From Mycobacterium sp. BK086 (GTDB lineage Bacteria; Actinomycetota; Actinomycetes; Mycobacteriales; Mycobacteriaceae), in the NCBI GenBank assembly GCA_004362315.1, contig SNWL01000008.1:248001-312000 (forward strand): a stretch of 64,000 nucleotides of DNA, read 5' to 3'. The position numbers and the translations under genes are program-made. This document shows, in pieces, positions 39,228 through 50,542 of the stretch. The number at the start of each line of letters is the position of its first letter. The stretch's first letter is position 1. The notes beneath the pieces were generated by a model, which saw only the letters and a program-made list of their open reading frames with translations, made no database searches and had not been told where the DNA came from.

Positions 39228-40607
39228 GTGAGCCCAGCCGACCAGCCGCCGATCAACCGGCGACGCGCTTTGACCGCGCTGGCGCTCGGCGTGGCCGCAC
39301 CCGGTGTGCTGGCCGCCTGCGTCAGCAACCAGCCCGGCAAACAAAGCGCGGCGTCGGGACCCCCACCCAAGCCGTCGCTGAACTTCTCCCCGGCCGACGC
39401 GTCCAAGGACGTCATGCCGACGACGCCGGTGAGCATCCAGGTCAAGGACGGCTGGCTGCAGCATGTCTCGCTGACCAATGCCGACGGCAGGGCCGTCGCC
39501 GGGGTGCTCAACCGCGACCGCACCGCGTTCACGATCACCGAACCGCTCGGGTACGGCGCCTCCTACACCTGGGCCGGATCGGCGGTCGGACGCGACGGCA
39601 AGGCTCTGCCGGTAGCCGCGTCGTTCACCACGGTCGATCCCACCACTAAGGTCAACGGCCAGTTCCAGCTGTCCGACGGCCAGACGGTCGGAGTGGCGGC
39701 GCCGATCATCCTGCAGTTCGACGCCGCGATCGACGACGAACACAAGCCCGATGTCGAGAAGGCGCTGACCGTCACCACGACGCCGACGGCCGAGGGCAGC
39801 TGGGCCTGGCTGCCTGACGAGGTCGGCGGCTCGCGGGTGCACTGGCGGACCAAGGAGTACTACCCGGCCGGCACCAAGGTCCACGTCGACGCCCGCCTCT
39901 ACGGCGTGAAGTTCGGCGAGGACGCCTACGGCGCAGCGGATTCCACGCTGGACTTCGATATCGGCCGGCGTCAGGTCGTCAAGGCCGACGCCACCTCGCA
40001 CCGGATCCAGGTGATCACCGACGAGGGCGTCATCATGGACTTCCCCTGCAGCTACGGCGAGGCCGATCAACCCCGCAACGTCACCCGCAGCGGGATCCAC
40101 GTCGTCAGCGAGAAGTACGCCGACTTCTACATGACCAACCAGGCCGCCGGCTACAGCAACGTGCACGAGCGCTGGGCGGTGCGGATCTCCAACAACGGTG
40201 AGTTCATCCACGCCAATCCGGCGTCGTCGGGCGCGCAGGGCAACACCAACGTCACCAACGGGTGCATCAACCTGTCCACCGGCGACGCCGAGCAGTACTT
40301 CGGCACCGCGGTGTACGGCGACCCCGTCGAGGTGACCGGGACCTCCATCAAGCTGTCCTACGCCGACGGCGACATCTGGGACTGGGCGGTGGACTGGAAC
40401 GATTGGAAGGCCATGTCGGCACTGTCCGACACGCAGCCGCAGACGAGCATCCCGAGCAGTGCGCCGGCCACCCCGAGCGACGCGCCGACGCTGTCGGGCA
40501 CGCCGACCACGACGAGTCCCACCCCAACCTCATCGTCGAGCCCAACGACGACGGAGACGACGACGTCGACACCGACGACGACGCGGACGGCTACGTCCGG
40601 CGGTTGA
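39228..40607 (+). CDS. lprQ: L,D-transpeptidase lipoprotein (Ldt5-type)
   Basis: The 459-residue lipoprotein forms 3-3 peptidoglycan cross-links. The lipobox is LAAC (about residues 26-29), followed by two Ig-like domains and a YkuD catalytic domain with TNGCINLS carrying the active Cys. A Pro/Ser/Thr-rich tail closes it. GTG 39228 gives a proper lipoprotein signal and a length near Rv0483. The longer TTG start at 39171 has a poorly placed ribosome site. Its end overlaps the SDR gene by 17 bp. Confidence 0.93.
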   Translation: MSPADQPPINRRRALTALALGVAAPGVLAACVSNQPGKQSAASGPPPKPSLNFSPADASKDVMPTTPVSIQVKDGWLQHVSLTNADGRAVAGVLNRDRTAFTITEPLGYGASYTWAGSAVGRDGKALPVAASFTTVDPTTKVNGQFQLSDGQTVGVAAPIILQFDAAIDDEHKPDVEKALTVTTTPTAEGSWAWLPDEVGGSRVHWRTKEYYPAGTKVHVDARLYGVKFGEDAYGAADSTLDFDIGRRQVVKADATSHRIQVITDEGVIMDFPCSYGEADQPRNVTRSGIHVVSEKYADFYMTNQAAGYSNVHERWAVRISNNGEFIHANPASSGAQGNTNVTNGCINLSTGDAEQYFGTAVYGDPVEVTGTSIKLSYADGDIWDWAVDWNDWKAMSALSDTQPQTSIPSSAPATPSDAPTLSGTPTTTSPTPTSSSSPTTTETTTSTPTTTRTATSGG

Positions 40608-41340
40608 ACCGGCTGGCGCTGGCCTGATCCCGGGGCCGGATGACGATCTGGTCGAGGTTGACGTGCGACGGGCGCGATGCCACGAAGCCGATCACCTCGG
40701 CGACGTCATCGGCGGCCAGCGGCGTGATCCCGGAATAGACCGCGTCGGCGCGTTGCTCGTCGCCGCCGAAGCGCACCAGGGAGAACTCCGTCTCCACCGC
40801 GCCTGGCGCAATCTCGGTGAGCCGCACCGGTTTTCCGAGCAGCTCCCCGCGCAGTGTCCGGTGCAACGCACCCTGCGCGTGCTTGGCGGCGGTGTATCCG
40901 CCACCGCCGTCGTAGACCTCGAGGGCGGCGATCGACGTGACGGTGACGATCAGGCCGTCCCCGGATTCGACGAGTTTGGGCAGCAGCGCCCGCGTGACTC
41001 GCAACGTCCCGACGACGTTGGTCTCCCACATCCAGCGCCAGTTGTCGAGGTTGGCTTCGGCGATCGGTTCCAGCCCTTTGGCGCCGCCGGCATTGTTGAC
41101 CAGCACGTCGACCCGGGTCAGGCCCGCGGCCAGGGCCTCGACCTGGGCTTCGTCTGTGACGTCGGCCACCACGGGCGTTCCGCCGATCTCGTCGGCCAGC
41201 CGTTGGAGGCGATCCGCCCGCCGGGCTACTACGACGACGTGAAACCCAAGAGCGGCAAGGGTTTTGGATGTCGCCTCGCCGATACCGGAGCTGGCGCCGG
41301 TGACCACGGCCACGCGGGAATGGGCATCTGGACTCGTCAT
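40591..41340 (-). CDS. Short-chain dehydrogenase (Rv0484c-like)
   Basis: The 249-residue classical SDR has TGASSGIG (about 14-21), NNAGG, and YTAAKHA as the catalytic Tyr-Lys motif. The substrate is unknown. It is divergent from the ROK regulator. The order equals Rv0484c. Confidence 0.92.
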   Translation of the reverse strand: MTSPDAHSRVAVVTGASSGIGEATSKTLAALGFHVVVVARRADRLQRLADEIGGTPVVADVTDEAQVEALAAGLTRVDVLVNNAGGAKGLEPIAEANLDNWRWMWETNVVGTLRVTRALLPKLVESGDGLIVTVTSIAALEVYDGGGGYTAAKHAQGALHRTLRGELLGKPVRLTEIAPGAVETEFSLVRFGGDEQRADAVYSGITPLAADDVAEVIGFVASRPSHVNLDQIVIRPRDQASASRFNRRT

Positions 41341-41535
41341 CGCTCCAACTCTAGTAACTGTGCTACTTTCTCCCCGTGATCCGTTTCGGTCTGACCAGCT
41401 GTCTGGTCGCGCACACCGCGTGTTGTTGTCGCGCGATTCGCTGCGCCTGACCAGACCGGACACTTTTCTCTCGTCCCGCTCAAGTCGCCAGGTGTGGCAC
41501 AGGCCCCCACTGAAGACTCGAGAAGGACACCCCCT

Positions 41536-42843
41536 ATGCGCACCGTCGCACTTTCCTCACAAAATCCGCTCCGCACTTCCGCCCATGACGCGGCCCGCAT
41601 CGCCACCCGGCCGCATCCCCTGCGGGCCCGCCACCACATCGTGGCCCCCTCGCTGCGAATCCCCGATGCCGCCGCCGCATCGGTGTTCGCGGCGGTACGG
41701 CAGCGCGGTGCCATCGGCCGGGATGTGATCGCCCAGGTCACCAACCTGTCGATCGCCACAGTGAACCGCCAGGTCACCGCCCTGCTGGACGCCGGAATCC
41801 TGCGTGAGCGCGCCGATCTCGCGGTGTCCGGCGCCATCGGCCGCCCGCGTGTCCCCGTCGAGGTCAACCACGAGCCGTTCCTGACCCTCGGTATCCACAT
41901 CGGCGCGCGGACCACCAACATCGTCGCGACCGACCTGCTTGGCCGCACGCTCGACGCCGTGGAAACCCCCACCCCGCGGGGCGGGCAGGCCGCCGCGCTG
42001 GCCTCGCTGGCCGGCAGTGCCCGTCGTTATCTGAGCCGCTGGCATCGCCGTCGCCCGTTGTGGATCGGCGTTGCGATCGGCGGTGTGGTCGACAGCGTCA
42101 CCGGACACGTCGACCACAGTCGGCTGGGCTGGGCGCAGGCTCCGGTCGGACCGGTGCTCGCCGAGGCGTTGGGGTTGCCGGTGTCGGTGGCGTCTCACGT
42201 GGATGCGATGGCCGGCGCCGAAGTGCTGCTCGGTCTGCGTCGCCCGCCGGCCCCGACCTCGAGCAGCCTGTACGTCTATGCCCGCGAGACCGTCGGCTTC
42301 GCGCTGGTGATCGGCGGCCGGGTGCACAGCCCATCCAGTGGGCCTGGCACCATCGCTGCACTGCCGGTGTCCTCCGAATTACTCGGCGGCAGTGGACAAT
42401 TGGAGTCAACCGTCAGCGACGAGGCCGTGCTGGCCGCCGCCCGCAAGCGCGGCATCGTGCCCTCGTCGGGCCCCAGCGCGTCGATGGCCGCCCTGCTTCG
42501 CACCGCCCGCCAAGGTGATACGCCCGCCGCGGTCGGCGCCCGCGAACTGCTGGCCGAACGGGCGCGGGTTCTCGGTGGTGCGGTCGCGCTGCTGCGCGAC
42601 ATGCTCAACCCCGACGACCTCGTCGTGGGCGGCCAGGCGTTCACCGAATATCCCGAGGGCATGCAACTTGTCGAGGCCGCGTTCGCCGAGCGGTCGGTGC
42701 TGCCGGACCGCGATATCCGGGTGACCGCGTTCGGTAATCGGGTGCAAGAAGCCGGCGCCGGAATCGTGTCGCTGGGTGGGCTGTACGCGGATCCGATCGG
42801 CGCTTTGAGACGGGCGCAGAACCGCCGCGAAGCCGCGGTGTAA
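41536..42843 (+). CDS. ROK-family transcriptional regulator (Rv0485-like)
   Basis: The 435-residue protein has an N-terminal winged helix (about 50-100: [18 protein letters not shown]) and a ROK sugar-kinase-like domain (about 110-420). The ROK zinc-binding motif and a clear ATP-binding DxGxT are not evident, so it is a regulator rather than a kinase. From memory, Rv0485 affects PE/PPE gene expression. The ATG is preceded by GAAGGAC. Confidence 0.88.
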   Translation: MRTVALSSQNPLRTSAHDAARIATRPHPLRARHHIVAPSLRIPDAAAASVFAAVRQRGAIGRDVIAQVTNLSIATVNRQVTALLDAGILRERADLAVSGAIGRPRVPVEVNHEPFLTLGIHIGARTTNIVATDLLGRTLDAVETPTPRGGQAAALASLAGSARRYLSRWHRRRPLWIGVAIGGVVDSVTGHVDHSRLGWAQAPVGPVLAEALGLPVSVASHVDAMAGAEVLLGLRRPPAPTSSSLYVYARETVGFALVIGGRVHSPSSGPGTIAALPVSSELLGGSGQLESTVSDEAVLAAARKRGIVPSSGPSASMAALLRTARQGDTPAAVGARELLAERARVLGGAVALLRDMLNPDDLVVGGQAFTEYPEGMQLVEAAFAERSVLPDRDIRVTAFGNRVQEAGAGIVSLGGLYADPIGALRRAQNRREAAV

Positions 42844-42846
42844 AGA
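42841..42846 (+). promoter_or_regulatory. Leaderless -10 box of mshA
   Basis: TAAAGA overlaps the stop of the ROK gene and ends 7 nt before GTG 42854. The GGAGG at 42848-42852 is only 1 nt from the GTG and is unlikely to act as Shine-Dalgarno. Confidence 0.5.
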
Positions 42847-42853
42847 TGGAGGC

Positions 42854-44191
42854 GTGCGGTACGCCCGGGAACTGACTGACAGTTCGACCGATGCGATGCC
42901 GCGGCGTGTTGCGGTGTTGTCGGTACACACCTCGCCACTGGCCCAGCCCGGCACCGGTGATGCCGGCGGAATGAACGTCTACGTCCTGCAGACCGCTCTG
43001 CACATGGCCCGGCGCGGGGTGGAGGTGGAGATCTTCACCCGGGCGACCTCGTCGTCGGATCAGCCGCTGGTCCGGGTGGCACCCGGGGTGCTGGTGCGCA
43101 ACGTGGTCGCGGGCCCCTTCGAGGGGCTCGACAAGTACGACCTGCCGACTCAGCTGTGCGCGTTCACCGCCGGGGTCCTGCGTGCCGAGGCCAATCACGA
43201 GCCCGGGTACTACGACGTCGTGCACTCGCATTACTGGCTGTCTGGTCAGGTCGGCTGGTTGGCCCGCGACCGCTGGGCGGTGCCGCTGGTCCACACCGCG
43301 CACACGCTGGCCGCGGTGAAGAACGCCGCACTGGCCGAGGGTGATTCGCCGGAACCGCCGCTGCGCTCAGTGGGCGAGCAGCAAGTGGTCGATGAGGCCG
43401 ACCGGCTGGTGGTCAACACCGAAGATGAAGCTCGCCAACTGATTTCGTTGCACAATGCCGACCCGCGGCGGATCGACGTGGTGTACCCGGGCGTCGACCT
43501 GGACACGTTCACTCCCGGCGACAAGGCAACCGCGAGGGCAGGTTTGGGGCTGCGGGCAGACGAGCGGGTGGTCGCCTTCGTCGGGCGGATCCAGCCGCTG
43601 AAGGCACCCGATGTGCTGTTGCGGGCGGCGGCCCAGGTGCCCGGTGTACGGGTGCTGGTCGCCGGTGGCCCGTCGGGCAGTGGGTTGGCCGCACCCGATG
43701 CTTTGGTGGGTCTTGCCGCTGAATTGGGTATCGCAGATCGGGTGACGTTCCTTCCTCCGCAGTCCCGCGAGCAGCTGGTCAATGTTTATCGGGCTGCCGA
43801 TCTGGTTGCGGTGCCCAGCTATTCGGAATCGTTCGGGCTGGTGGCCGTCGAGGCTCAGGCCTGTGGAACACCGGTGGTGGCCGCCGCGGTGGGTGGACTG
43901 CCCGTCGCCGTCGCCGATGGTGTCAGCGGGGCCCTGGTGTCCAGTCACGACCCCGCTCGGTGGGCCGACGCGATCGCCGAAGTGCTTCGGCGCGACCCCG
44001 ATGAGCTCAGCCGGGCGGCCGCCGCGCACGCGCAGCGCTTCTCCTGGGCCAGCACCGTCGATGGACTGCTCGACAGCTATGGCAGGGCGATCACCGACTA
44101 CGCCAGCGCCCGCAGGCGCGGTGCGGCCGGTGACGCGCTGGCCCGGCGTAACGGCCGACGCTGGTCGATGCGCCGCGGGGTCCGGGCCTGA
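42854..44191 (+). CDS. mshA: D-inositol-3-phosphate glycosyltransferase
   Basis: The 445-residue GT4 enzyme makes the first step of mycothiol, joining GlcNAc from UDP-GlcNAc to inositol-3-phosphate. The N-terminal loop [18 protein letters not shown] and the C-terminal [20 protein letters not shown] are characteristic. The N-terminus is about 30 residues shorter than in M. tuberculosis Rv0486, which loses only unconserved sequence. Confidence 0.96.
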   Translation: MRYARELTDSSTDAMPRRVAVLSVHTSPLAQPGTGDAGGMNVYVLQTALHMARRGVEVEIFTRATSSSDQPLVRVAPGVLVRNVVAGPFEGLDKYDLPTQLCAFTAGVLRAEANHEPGYYDVVHSHYWLSGQVGWLARDRWAVPLVHTAHTLAAVKNAALAEGDSPEPPLRSVGEQQVVDEADRLVVNTEDEARQLISLHNADPRRIDVVYPGVDLDTFTPGDKATARAGLGLRADERVVAFVGRIQPLKAPDVLLRAAAQVPGVRVLVAGGPSGSGLAAPDALVGLAAELGIADRVTFLPPQSREQLVNVYRAADLVAVPSYSESFGLVAVEAQACGTPVVAAAVGGLPVAVADGVSGALVSSHDPARWADAIAEVLRRDPDELSRAAAAHAQRFSWASTVDGLLDSYGRAITDYASARRRGAAGDALARRNGRRWSMRRGVRA

Positions 44192-44697
44192 TGGGTGACG
44201 TTCAGCAGCTCATCGAGGACGCGCTGACCGAACATGGGCTCGTCTACAGCCGACACGTTGGGGCTCACGGCGGGCTACCCGGGCTGATCGTCGAGCTGCC
44301 GGGGGAGCGCAAGCTCAAGACCAACACCCTGTTGAGCATCGGTGAGCACTCGGTGCGTGTCGAGGCGTTCGTCTGCCGCCAGCCCGACGAGAACCACCAG
44401 GGCGTCTACCGATTTCTGCTCAAGCGCAACCGACGGCTCTACGGCGTCGCCTACACGCTGGACAACACGGGCGACATCTATCTGGTCGGGCGGATGGCGC
44501 TGGAGGCGGTCACCCCCGACGAGCTCGATCGGGTGCTCGGACAGGTCCTCGAGGCCGTCGACACCGACTTCAACACCCTGCTGGAGCTGGGTTTCAAGTC
44601 GTCCATCCAGAAGGAGTGGGCGTGGCGGGTGTCGCGCGGTGAATCACTGAAGAACCTCGAGGCGTTCGAGCATCTGATCGACCAAGACGACGACTGA
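44191..44697 (+). CDS. YbjN-domain protein (Rv0487-like)
   Basis: The 168-residue protein has the YbjN/secretion-chaperone-like fold, with [21 protein letters not shown] as core. The ATG overlaps the mshA stop (TGATG). Function is unknown. In M. tuberculosis a LysE-type gene (Rv0488) separates this from gpm1. Here only 22 bp remain, so that gene is absent. Confidence 0.9.
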   Translation: MGDVQQLIEDALTEHGLVYSRHVGAHGGLPGLIVELPGERKLKTNTLLSIGEHSVRVEAFVCRQPDENHQGVYRFLLKRNRRLYGVAYTLDNTGDIYLVGRMALEAVTPDELDRVLGQVLEAVDTDFNTLLELGFKSSIQKEWAWRVSRGESLKNLEAFEHLIDQDDD

Positions 44698-44719
44698 GCC
44701 GCGTGAGAGGATTTCGGGC

Positions 44720-45466
44720 ATGGCTGACTCGACATTGATCCTGCTCCGGCACGGCGAGAGCGAATGGAACGCGCTGAATCTGTTCACCGGCTGGGTGGAC
44801 GTCGACCTCACGGACAAGGGCCGGGCCGAGGCCGTGCGTGGCGGGAAGCTGATGGCCGAGCAGGGCGTGCTGCCCGACGTGCTCTACACCTCGCTGCTGC
44901 GGCGCGCGATCACCACCGCGCACCTGGCGCTGGATGCCGCTGACCGGCTGTGGATTCCGGTGGTCCGGGACTGGCGGCTCAACGAGCGGCACTATGGCGC
45001 GCTGCAGGGCCTGGACAAGGCCGAGACCAAGGAGAAGTACGGCGAGGAGCAGTTCATGCTGTGGCGCCGCAGCTACGACACGCCGCCGCCGCCGATCGAG
45101 CGGGGCAGCACCTACAGCCAGGACGCCGACCCGCGCTACGCCGATATCGGCGGCGGACCGCTGACGGAGTGCCTGGCCGACGTCGTCGCCCGGTTCGTCC
45201 CGTACTTCACCGAGACGATCGTCCCGGATCTGCAGGCCGGTAAGACAGTCCTGATGGTGGCGCACGGCAATTCCTTGCGCGCGCTGGTGAAATACCTGGA
45301 CGGCATGTCGGACGACGAGGTCGTCGGCCTGAACATCCCGACCGGGATCCCGCTGCGTTACGACCTGGACGCCGACCTGAAGCCGCGGGTCGCCGGGGGT
45401 ACCTATCTGGATCCCGAGGCCGCCGCCGCCGGTGCTGCCGCCGTGGCCAGCCAGGGCGCCAAATAA
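44720..45466 (+). CDS. gpm1: 2,3-bisphosphoglycerate-dependent phosphoglycerate mutase
   Basis: The 248-residue glycolytic enzyme interconverts 3- and 2-phosphoglycerate. The catalytic His is in [10 protein letters not shown] (about residues 8-17), and the second His is in [14 protein letters not shown]. Order equals Rv0489. Its ATG has AGAGGA upstream. Confidence 0.96.
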   Translation: MADSTLILLRHGESEWNALNLFTGWVDVDLTDKGRAEAVRGGKLMAEQGVLPDVLYTSLLRRAITTAHLALDAADRLWIPVVRDWRLNERHYGALQGLDKAETKEKYGEEQFMLWRRSYDTPPPPIERGSTYSQDADPRYADIGGGPLTECLADVVARFVPYFTETIVPDLQAGKTVLMVAHGNSLRALVKYLDGMSDDEVVGLNIPTGIPLRYDLDADLKPRVAGGTYLDPEAAAAGAAAVASQGAK

Positions 45467-45585
45467 CCCGACGATTCGGCCGGTTTGGGAAACGGCGGGT
45501 AAACGGGGGCGGAATACATACGTCCTGAGAGTGTGACGTGACCCGATTTAGCCGCACGCTGCTGGGATGACGTTCACCGGATGCG

Positions 45586-45591
45586 TACCCT
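45586..45591 (+). promoter_or_regulatory. Leaderless -10 box of senX3
   Basis: TACCCT ends 6 nt before GTG 45598. A single GTTCACC (45572-45578) lies just upstream and resembles half of the reported RegX3 site, too little to assign. Confidence 0.5.
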
Positions 45592-45597
45592 TTGCGT

Positions 45598-46806
45598 GTG
45601 GGTGTTGTCTCGGTGGCACTGTTGGTCACCGCTGCGGCGCTGGTAGCGCTCGCTTTGGGTCTTGGAATAGGGGCCGCGCTCACCCCACGCATCCTCGAGC
45701 GCAGGCAGCGCCGCGCGATCACCGAAGCCGGCATCACGGTGTCGCAGATGTTGCAGCACGTCGTGTCGCTCGCGCCGATCGGCATGGTGGTCGTCGACTC
45801 CCACCGCGACGTGGTCTTCATCAACGACCGCGCCACTGAACTCGGCCTCGTGCGCGACCGCCAGCTCGACGAGCGAGCCTGGGCCGCTGCGCAGCACGTG
45901 CTGGCCACCGGGGAGGGTGTCGAGGTCGACCTCTCTGCGCAGCCGCAGCGCGCCGCCGCCGGCCGTTCGGGACTCTCGGTTCGCGGACACGTACAGATGC
46001 TGAGCAAGCAGGATCCGCGGTTCGCCGTGGTCTACGTCGAAGACCAGTCCGAGCAGGCGCGCATGGAGGCCAGCCGGCGCGACTTCGTGGCCAACGTCAG
46101 CCATGAACTCAAGACGCCGGTCGCCGCGATGGGTGTGCTGGCCGAGGCGCTGCTGGAGTCGGCCGAAGACCCCGAGACCGTGCACCACTTCAGTCGCAAG
46201 ATCCTCACCGAGTCCCAGCGGCTGGCCAACATGGTCGGCGAGCTGATCGAACTGTCTCGTCTGCAGGGCGCCGAACCGCTGCCGAACCTGGACGGCATCG
46301 ACGTGGATTCCGTTGTCAGCGAGGCGATTTCGCGCCACAAGGTGGCAGCCGACAATGCCGACATCAAGGTGACGACCGACGCGCCGAGCGGCTTCCGGGT
46401 GCTGGGCGATCAGACGTTGTTGGTCACCGCGCTGGCGAATCTGATCTCGAATGCGATCGCGTACTCACCCGACGGGTCGAAGGTGTCGATCAGTCGACGT
46501 CGCCGCGGCGACAACGTCGAGATCGCGGTCACCGACCGGGGAATCGGCATCGCCCGCGCCGATCAGGAGCGGGTGTTCGAACGGTTCTTCCGGGTCGACA
46601 AAGCGCGCTCCCGTGCCACCGGCGGCACCGGTCTGGGGTTGGCCATCGTCAAACATGTGGCGGCCAATCACAACGGCAGTATCCGGCTGTGGAGCCAGCC
46701 GGGAACCGGCTCGACGTTCACCCTGTCCATTCCCGCCTATCCCAACAACGATGACGACGAACCGGCCGACCAATCGGCCATTGACGAGGAGGCACTACGC
46801 CAATGA
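45598..46806 (+). CDS. senX3: Phosphate-responsive sensor histidine kinase
   Basis: The 402-residue kinase has one clear N-terminal transmembrane segment (about 5-28) followed by a PAS domain (about 48-155). The dimerisation domain carries phospho-acceptor His169 in [11 protein letters not shown], and the ATPase domain has N (NLISNAIAY), G1 (DRGIGI) and G2 ([11 protein letters not shown]) boxes. It activates RegX3 when phosphate is low. GTG 45598 is chosen for its leaderless promoter. A TTG at 45592 is an alternative. Confidence 0.94.
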   Translation: MGVVSVALLVTAAALVALALGLGIGAALTPRILERRQRRAITEAGITVSQMLQHVVSLAPIGMVVVDSHRDVVFINDRATELGLVRDRQLDERAWAAAQHVLATGEGVEVDLSAQPQRAAAGRSGLSVRGHVQMLSKQDPRFAVVYVEDQSEQARMEASRRDFVANVSHELKTPVAAMGVLAEALLESAEDPETVHHFSRKILTESQRLANMVGELIELSRLQGAEPLPNLDGIDVDSVVSEAISRHKVAADNADIKVTTDAPSGFRVLGDQTLLVTALANLISNAIAYSPDGSKVSISRRRRGDNVEIAVTDRGIGIARADQERVFERFFRVDKARSRATGGTGLGLAIVKHVAANHNGSIRLWSQPGTGSTFTLSIPAYPNNDDDEPADQSAIDEEALRQ

Positions 46807-47489
46807 CCAATGTGTTGATCGTGGAGGACGAAGAATCCCTGGCCGACCCGCTGGCATTCCTGCTGCGCAAGGAAGGGTTCGAGGCCACCGTCGTCGGTGA
46901 CGGCCCATCGGCCCTTGCTGAATTCGATCGATCCGGCGCCGACATCGTGCTGCTCGATCTGATGCTGCCGGGGATGACCGGCACCGATGTGTGTAAGCAG
47001 TTGCGCGCTCGCTCCAGCGTGCCGGTGATCATGGTGACCGCACGCGACAGCGAGATCGACAAGGTGGTCGGGCTGGAGCTCGGTGCCGACGATTACGTGA
47101 CCAAGCCGTATTCGGCCCGCGAGCTGATCGCCCGTATCCGTGCCGTGCTGCGCCGCGGCAGTGACGCCGAAGACTCCGGCATCGGTGACGCCATCCTGGA
47201 GGCCGGCCCGGTGCGCATGGACGTGGAGCGTCACGTCGTTACAGTCAACGGTGAGCCGATCACCTTGCCGCTCAAGGAATTCGACCTTCTGGAATACCTG
47301 ATGCGCAACAGCGGGCGGGTGCTCACCCGCGGTCAGCTCATCGACCGGGTGTGGGGTGCGGACTATGTCGGCGACACCAAAACCCTTGACGTCCACGTGA
47401 AGCGGCTGCGGTCCAAGATCGAGGGCGATCCGGCCAACCCGGTGCACCTGGTCACGGTGCGCGGGCTGGGCTACAAGCTGGAAGGCTAG
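46803..47489 (+). CDS. regX3: Phosphate-responsive response regulator
   Basis: The 228-residue OmpR-type regulator has the phospho-acceptor Asp52 in LLDLMLPG and a winged-helix domain (about 125-225, [14 protein letters not shown]). It overlaps senX3 by 4 nt (ATGA), so the intercistronic MIRU repeats found in M. tuberculosis are absent. Confidence 0.96.
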   Translation: MTNVLIVEDEESLADPLAFLLRKEGFEATVVGDGPSALAEFDRSGADIVLLDLMLPGMTGTDVCKQLRARSSVPVIMVTARDSEIDKVVGLELGADDYVTKPYSARELIARIRAVLRRGSDAEDSGIGDAILEAGPVRMDVERHVVTVNGEPITLPLKEFDLLEYLMRNSGRVLTRGQLIDRVWGADYVGDTKTLDVHVKRLRSKIEGDPANPVHLVTVRGLGYKLEG

Positions 47490-47507
47490 CCCGGCCGCTG
47501 GCTGGAT

Positions 47508-49055
47508 CTAGTAGGCGCCGTCGCCGCTCAAAACGGTCTTGATCGTCTTGACGATGATCACCAGATCCTTGATGGGCGACCAGTTTTCGATGTAGCTGAG
47601 GTCCAGACGGACGGCGTCCTCGGTCTGCAGGTCTGAGCGTCCGCTGATCTGCCACAGGCCGGTCAGGCCGGGCTTGACGCTCAACCGGCGGCGAACCAGA
47701 TAGTCGTACGAGTCGACCTCGCGGCGGACCTGCGGCCGGGGCCCGACAACGCTCATGTCACCGCGCAGCACGTTGATGAACTGCGGCAGCTCGTCGATGC
47801 TGTATTTGCGAATCACCTTGCCGACCCGGGTAACCCGCGGATCGTCCTTGGCCTTCCAGAACATCGGGGTGCTGCCGTCGGCGGCGATCATCGCCGACGC
47901 TCCGGCGTCGGCACCGTCGACCATGCTGCGGAACTTGAGCATCTTGAACGTGGTGCCCCGCAGGCCGATCCGCTCGGAGACGTAGAAAACCGGTCCGGGG
48001 CTGGACAACCGCACGGCCAGTGCTGCGAGTGCGAACAGCGGTGCCACGACGATCAGCGCGATCGTGGTGAACACGATGTCGAAGGCGCGCTTGGCTGCCG
48101 AGTTGGCCCCTTCGTGCTGCGGCTTGGTCACCTCGAACATGGCCATGCCCGCGACCGGCCGGCTGTGCAGCCGGTCCTCGGCGATGTCGACCAGCCCGGG
48201 GGCGATCAGCAGATCCACGCCGAGCGAATCGAGCTCCCAGATCAGCCGGCGGATCTCGGTGGGGTGCAGATGATCGGTGGCCGCCAGCGCGACCGTGTGC
48301 GCCCCGGTGCGGCGCACGGCATCGGCGATGGCCTGGTCGATCCCGACGATGGGGATGGACCGCCCGTCGACGTCGATGCTGTGGTCACGCACTGTCGGCC
48401 CCGCGGGGGTGCAGACCCCGACGACTCGGTACCCAGCACTGGGGTCACGGACGAAGGTTGCGGCAACGTCGGTTGCCGAGCGCGAGCTACCGACCACGAG
48501 CACGGAAACCTGGTGCTCGGCGCGACTGAGTTCGGCGACCGCTACCTTGCGCCAGTAGCGGCGGCTGACCAGCAGGCCGGCCAGTCCGAGCGGGAAGGCG
48601 ATCGCGAGATAGGGGCGCGAGATGTCGACGTGGAACAGCAGCGCGCCGATCGCGATCAGGCCAAACAGCTGCAGGGTGGCGAGCACGACGCTGGTGTACT
48701 CGCTGACGCCGCGGCCGACTGTCCGGCGTGCGCGGTAGCCGTTGAGCCCCAGGGCGCCCATCCACAGCGCAGCCAGCCCGGCCGAGCCCGCGGCGTAAGT
48801 CAGCAGGGCGTCCGGCTGGCCGGCAAACACCACCGCGGTCGCGACAGCCAACATCAAGCTAATAATCGCCGCGTCGGTCAGCACCATCCGCTTGGAGTGC
48901 CGATCATGACGGGCCTCGCGCCGCGAAGCACGAGTTTCGGGCCACAGCGGGGGAATAGTGTTCTCGAAAAATAACGGCGAGGTCGAGTTTTGGCGAAGAT
49001 CTTCATCCCAGTCGTTACCGACTGAGATGTGATTATCAGACTGTTCGGCCAACAC
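47508..49055 (-). CDS. Polyprenyl-phosphate sugar phosphotransferase (WbaP/CpsE-like)
   Basis: The 515-residue protein starts exopolysaccharide synthesis by moving a sugar-1-phosphate to a lipid carrier. It has four or five transmembrane helices (about 55-170), a nucleotide-binding-like central domain (about 175-300), and the C-terminal transferase: KRAFDIVFTTIALIVVAPL, ERIGLRGTTFKMLKFRSMV, and DELPQFINVLRGDMSVVGPRP with PGLTGLWQISGRS at the end. GTG 49055 is chosen because a CATATT box lies 6 nt upstream. A longer ATG frame adds only 24 residues. It converges with regX3. Confidence 0.92.
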   Translation of the reverse strand: MLAEQSDNHISVGNDWDEDLRQNSTSPLFFENTIPPLWPETRASRREARHDRHSKRMVLTDAAIISLMLAVATAVVFAGQPDALLTYAAGSAGLAALWMGALGLNGYRARRTVGRGVSEYTSVVLATLQLFGLIAIGALLFHVDISRPYLAIAFPLGLAGLLVSRRYWRKVAVAELSRAEHQVSVLVVGSSRSATDVAATFVRDPSAGYRVVGVCTPAGPTVRDHSIDVDGRSIPIVGIDQAIADAVRRTGAHTVALAATDHLHPTEIRRLIWELDSLGVDLLIAPGLVDIAEDRLHSRPVAGMAMFEVTKPQHEGANSAAKRAFDIVFTTIALIVVAPLFALAALAVRLSSPGPVFYVSERIGLRGTTFKMLKFRSMVDGADAGASAMIAADGSTPMFWKAKDDPRVTRVGKVIRKYSIDELPQFINVLRGDMSVVGPRPQVRREVDSYDYLVRRRLSVKPGLTGLWQISGRSDLQTEDAVRLDLSYIENWSPIKDLVIIVKTIKTVLSGDGAY

Positions 49056-49215
49056 AGCGAAAATATGCCCTCGGTATCGGAGAACTGCTATTAACTGCAC
49101 CGTAACCCCACTTAGGCCGCAAGGCAACCACTGGGACGGATGACGTCCATCACTTGTTTTGTGCAGAGTGATGCAGATTCAGCAAATAATCGAAAGAAGG
49201 CGCTGCTCGGCGTCG

Positions 49216-50472
49216 TCAGTCCGTGCCGAAGGCGTCGTCATACGCGGCGAACACCGCGGGACGCGAGTACTTGGAAAGAAAGTGTTCGCGGGCCTGCGCC
49301 GAGATCTCGGCGTTGTAGGCCGGGTTGGTCAGCGAGCACAGCTGCTCGGTGAATTCGGCCGGTTCGGCACACACCAGCACGCCGGTGCCGGCGCCGCTGG
49401 CGATGCCCTCAGCACCGATGGGCGTGGACACCACCGGCAGCGCCCGGCCGAGCGCTTCGACCACCTTGAGCTTGATACCGGAGCCGAAACGCACGGGGTT
49501 GACCAGTGCCGCGGCCCCGCCGAGTGCCTCGCCGAGGTCGGTGACATAGCCCTCGATCTGGACGCTGTCGCGCAAGGTCGCCGCCAGCTCGGATAATTCG
49601 GGCCTGGCCTCGCGTCCGATGACTCGGAGCCGGGCACCGGGCAATCGCTCGACAATGCTCGGCCAGGCCGTGCGCAGAAACGAGCGCAGGCCGTCGTCGT
49701 TGTGGGGAAGCGACAGCAATCCGAGGAAGACGAACTCCGGTTCGCCGTCCCAGTGTCGTTGGGGCATGGTCGGTGCCAGGACCAGCGGCGGAACGCTGCG
49801 GATTCGATGTGCCGGCGCACTGGAGCGATCGGCCAGCACGCTGGCCTCGTCGGCGTTGACCAGTAGCGAGCGACGAAACCGGTGCACTGTGCGGTCCTCG
49901 CTGCGCCGGACCAGTGACCGCTCGGCGCGCAGCAGCAGGGTCTGGCTGTGACGGTGAGTGGCCAGCGGACGCAACTTCGCCGGGACGTGTTCGGCGAAAT
50001 TGCCCAACGGGCTGACGTTGATCTCGCCGTAGCGTTCGGCGGCTTCCAGCATGCGGTCGTAGCGCTCGGAGAACAGGTCGTCGAGATAGCAGACCTGGGT
50101 GGCCGCCACCTGGTCGGGAGCGTACTGCGCCATTCGGACCGTATCGTATACCTGCAGTTCAGGACGTATTTTGCCGAGGATCTCGGTGATGCCCGCGGCG
50201 GTCTGCCGGGAGCCAAGGAAGGCTTCCTGCAAGCTGGCCCGCCCGGTGGTGACCTTGGTCATGAGATTGCCGAGGACCTGGCCGCGGCTGGGACCGGGCA
50301 CGACGTGCAGCGGAACCGGAAACTGGTGCTGTGGTGGTGCGCCGACCTTGATGTAGTGCACGTTGTCCTGGCCGTGCCGTTCGCTGAGGTAGTCGATGAA
50401 TCCCGCCAGGACGACCTTCTTACCGGCATCGGTCGGATAGGGGTCGACGGCACTTATCAACGCAACAGCCAC
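49216..50472 (-). CDS. Family 4 glycosyltransferase
   Basis: The 418-residue enzyme has the GT4 C-terminal donor-binding signature (FGSGIKLKVVEALGRALPVVSTPIGAEGI in pieces). It begins with a Rossmann-like SAVDPYPTDAGKKV. It adds a sugar in EPS repeat-unit assembly. Donor and acceptor are unknown. GTG 50472 is preceded by a TAACAT box 6 nt upstream (50479-50484). Confidence 0.85.
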   Translation of the reverse strand: MAVALISAVDPYPTDAGKKVVLAGFIDYLSERHGQDNVHYIKVGAPPQHQFPVPLHVVPGPSRGQVLGNLMTKVTTGRASLQEAFLGSRQTAAGITEILGKIRPELQVYDTVRMAQYAPDQVAATQVCYLDDLFSERYDRMLEAAERYGEINVSPLGNFAEHVPAKLRPLATHRHSQTLLLRAERSLVRRSEDRTVHRFRRSLLVNADEASVLADRSSAPAHRIRSVPPLVLAPTMPQRHWDGEPEFVFLGLLSLPHNDDGLRSFLRTAWPSIVERLPGARLRVIGREARPELSELAATLRDSVQIEGYVTDLGEALGGAAALVNPVRFGSGIKLKVVEALGRALPVVSTPIGAEGIASGAGTGVLVCAEPAEFTEQLCSLTNPAYNAEISAQAREHFLSKYSRPAVFAAYDDAFGTD

Positions 50473-50478
50473 CGCGTG

Positions 50479-50484
50479 ATGTTA
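50479..50484 (-). promoter_or_regulatory. Leaderless -10 box of the GT4 gene
   Basis: On the minus strand TAACAT ends 6 nt before GTG 50472. Confidence 0.45.
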
Positions 50485-50542
50485 GCTAAATTGCGAAAAT
50501 TTGCCATGACGTCTTCTGGCAGCGGTGGTGTAGCCGCCGCCG

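Noticed and set aside
45572-45578. RegX3 binding site upstream of senX3
   Set aside because: Only one GTTCACC half-site is visible, without a second copy at the right spacing.
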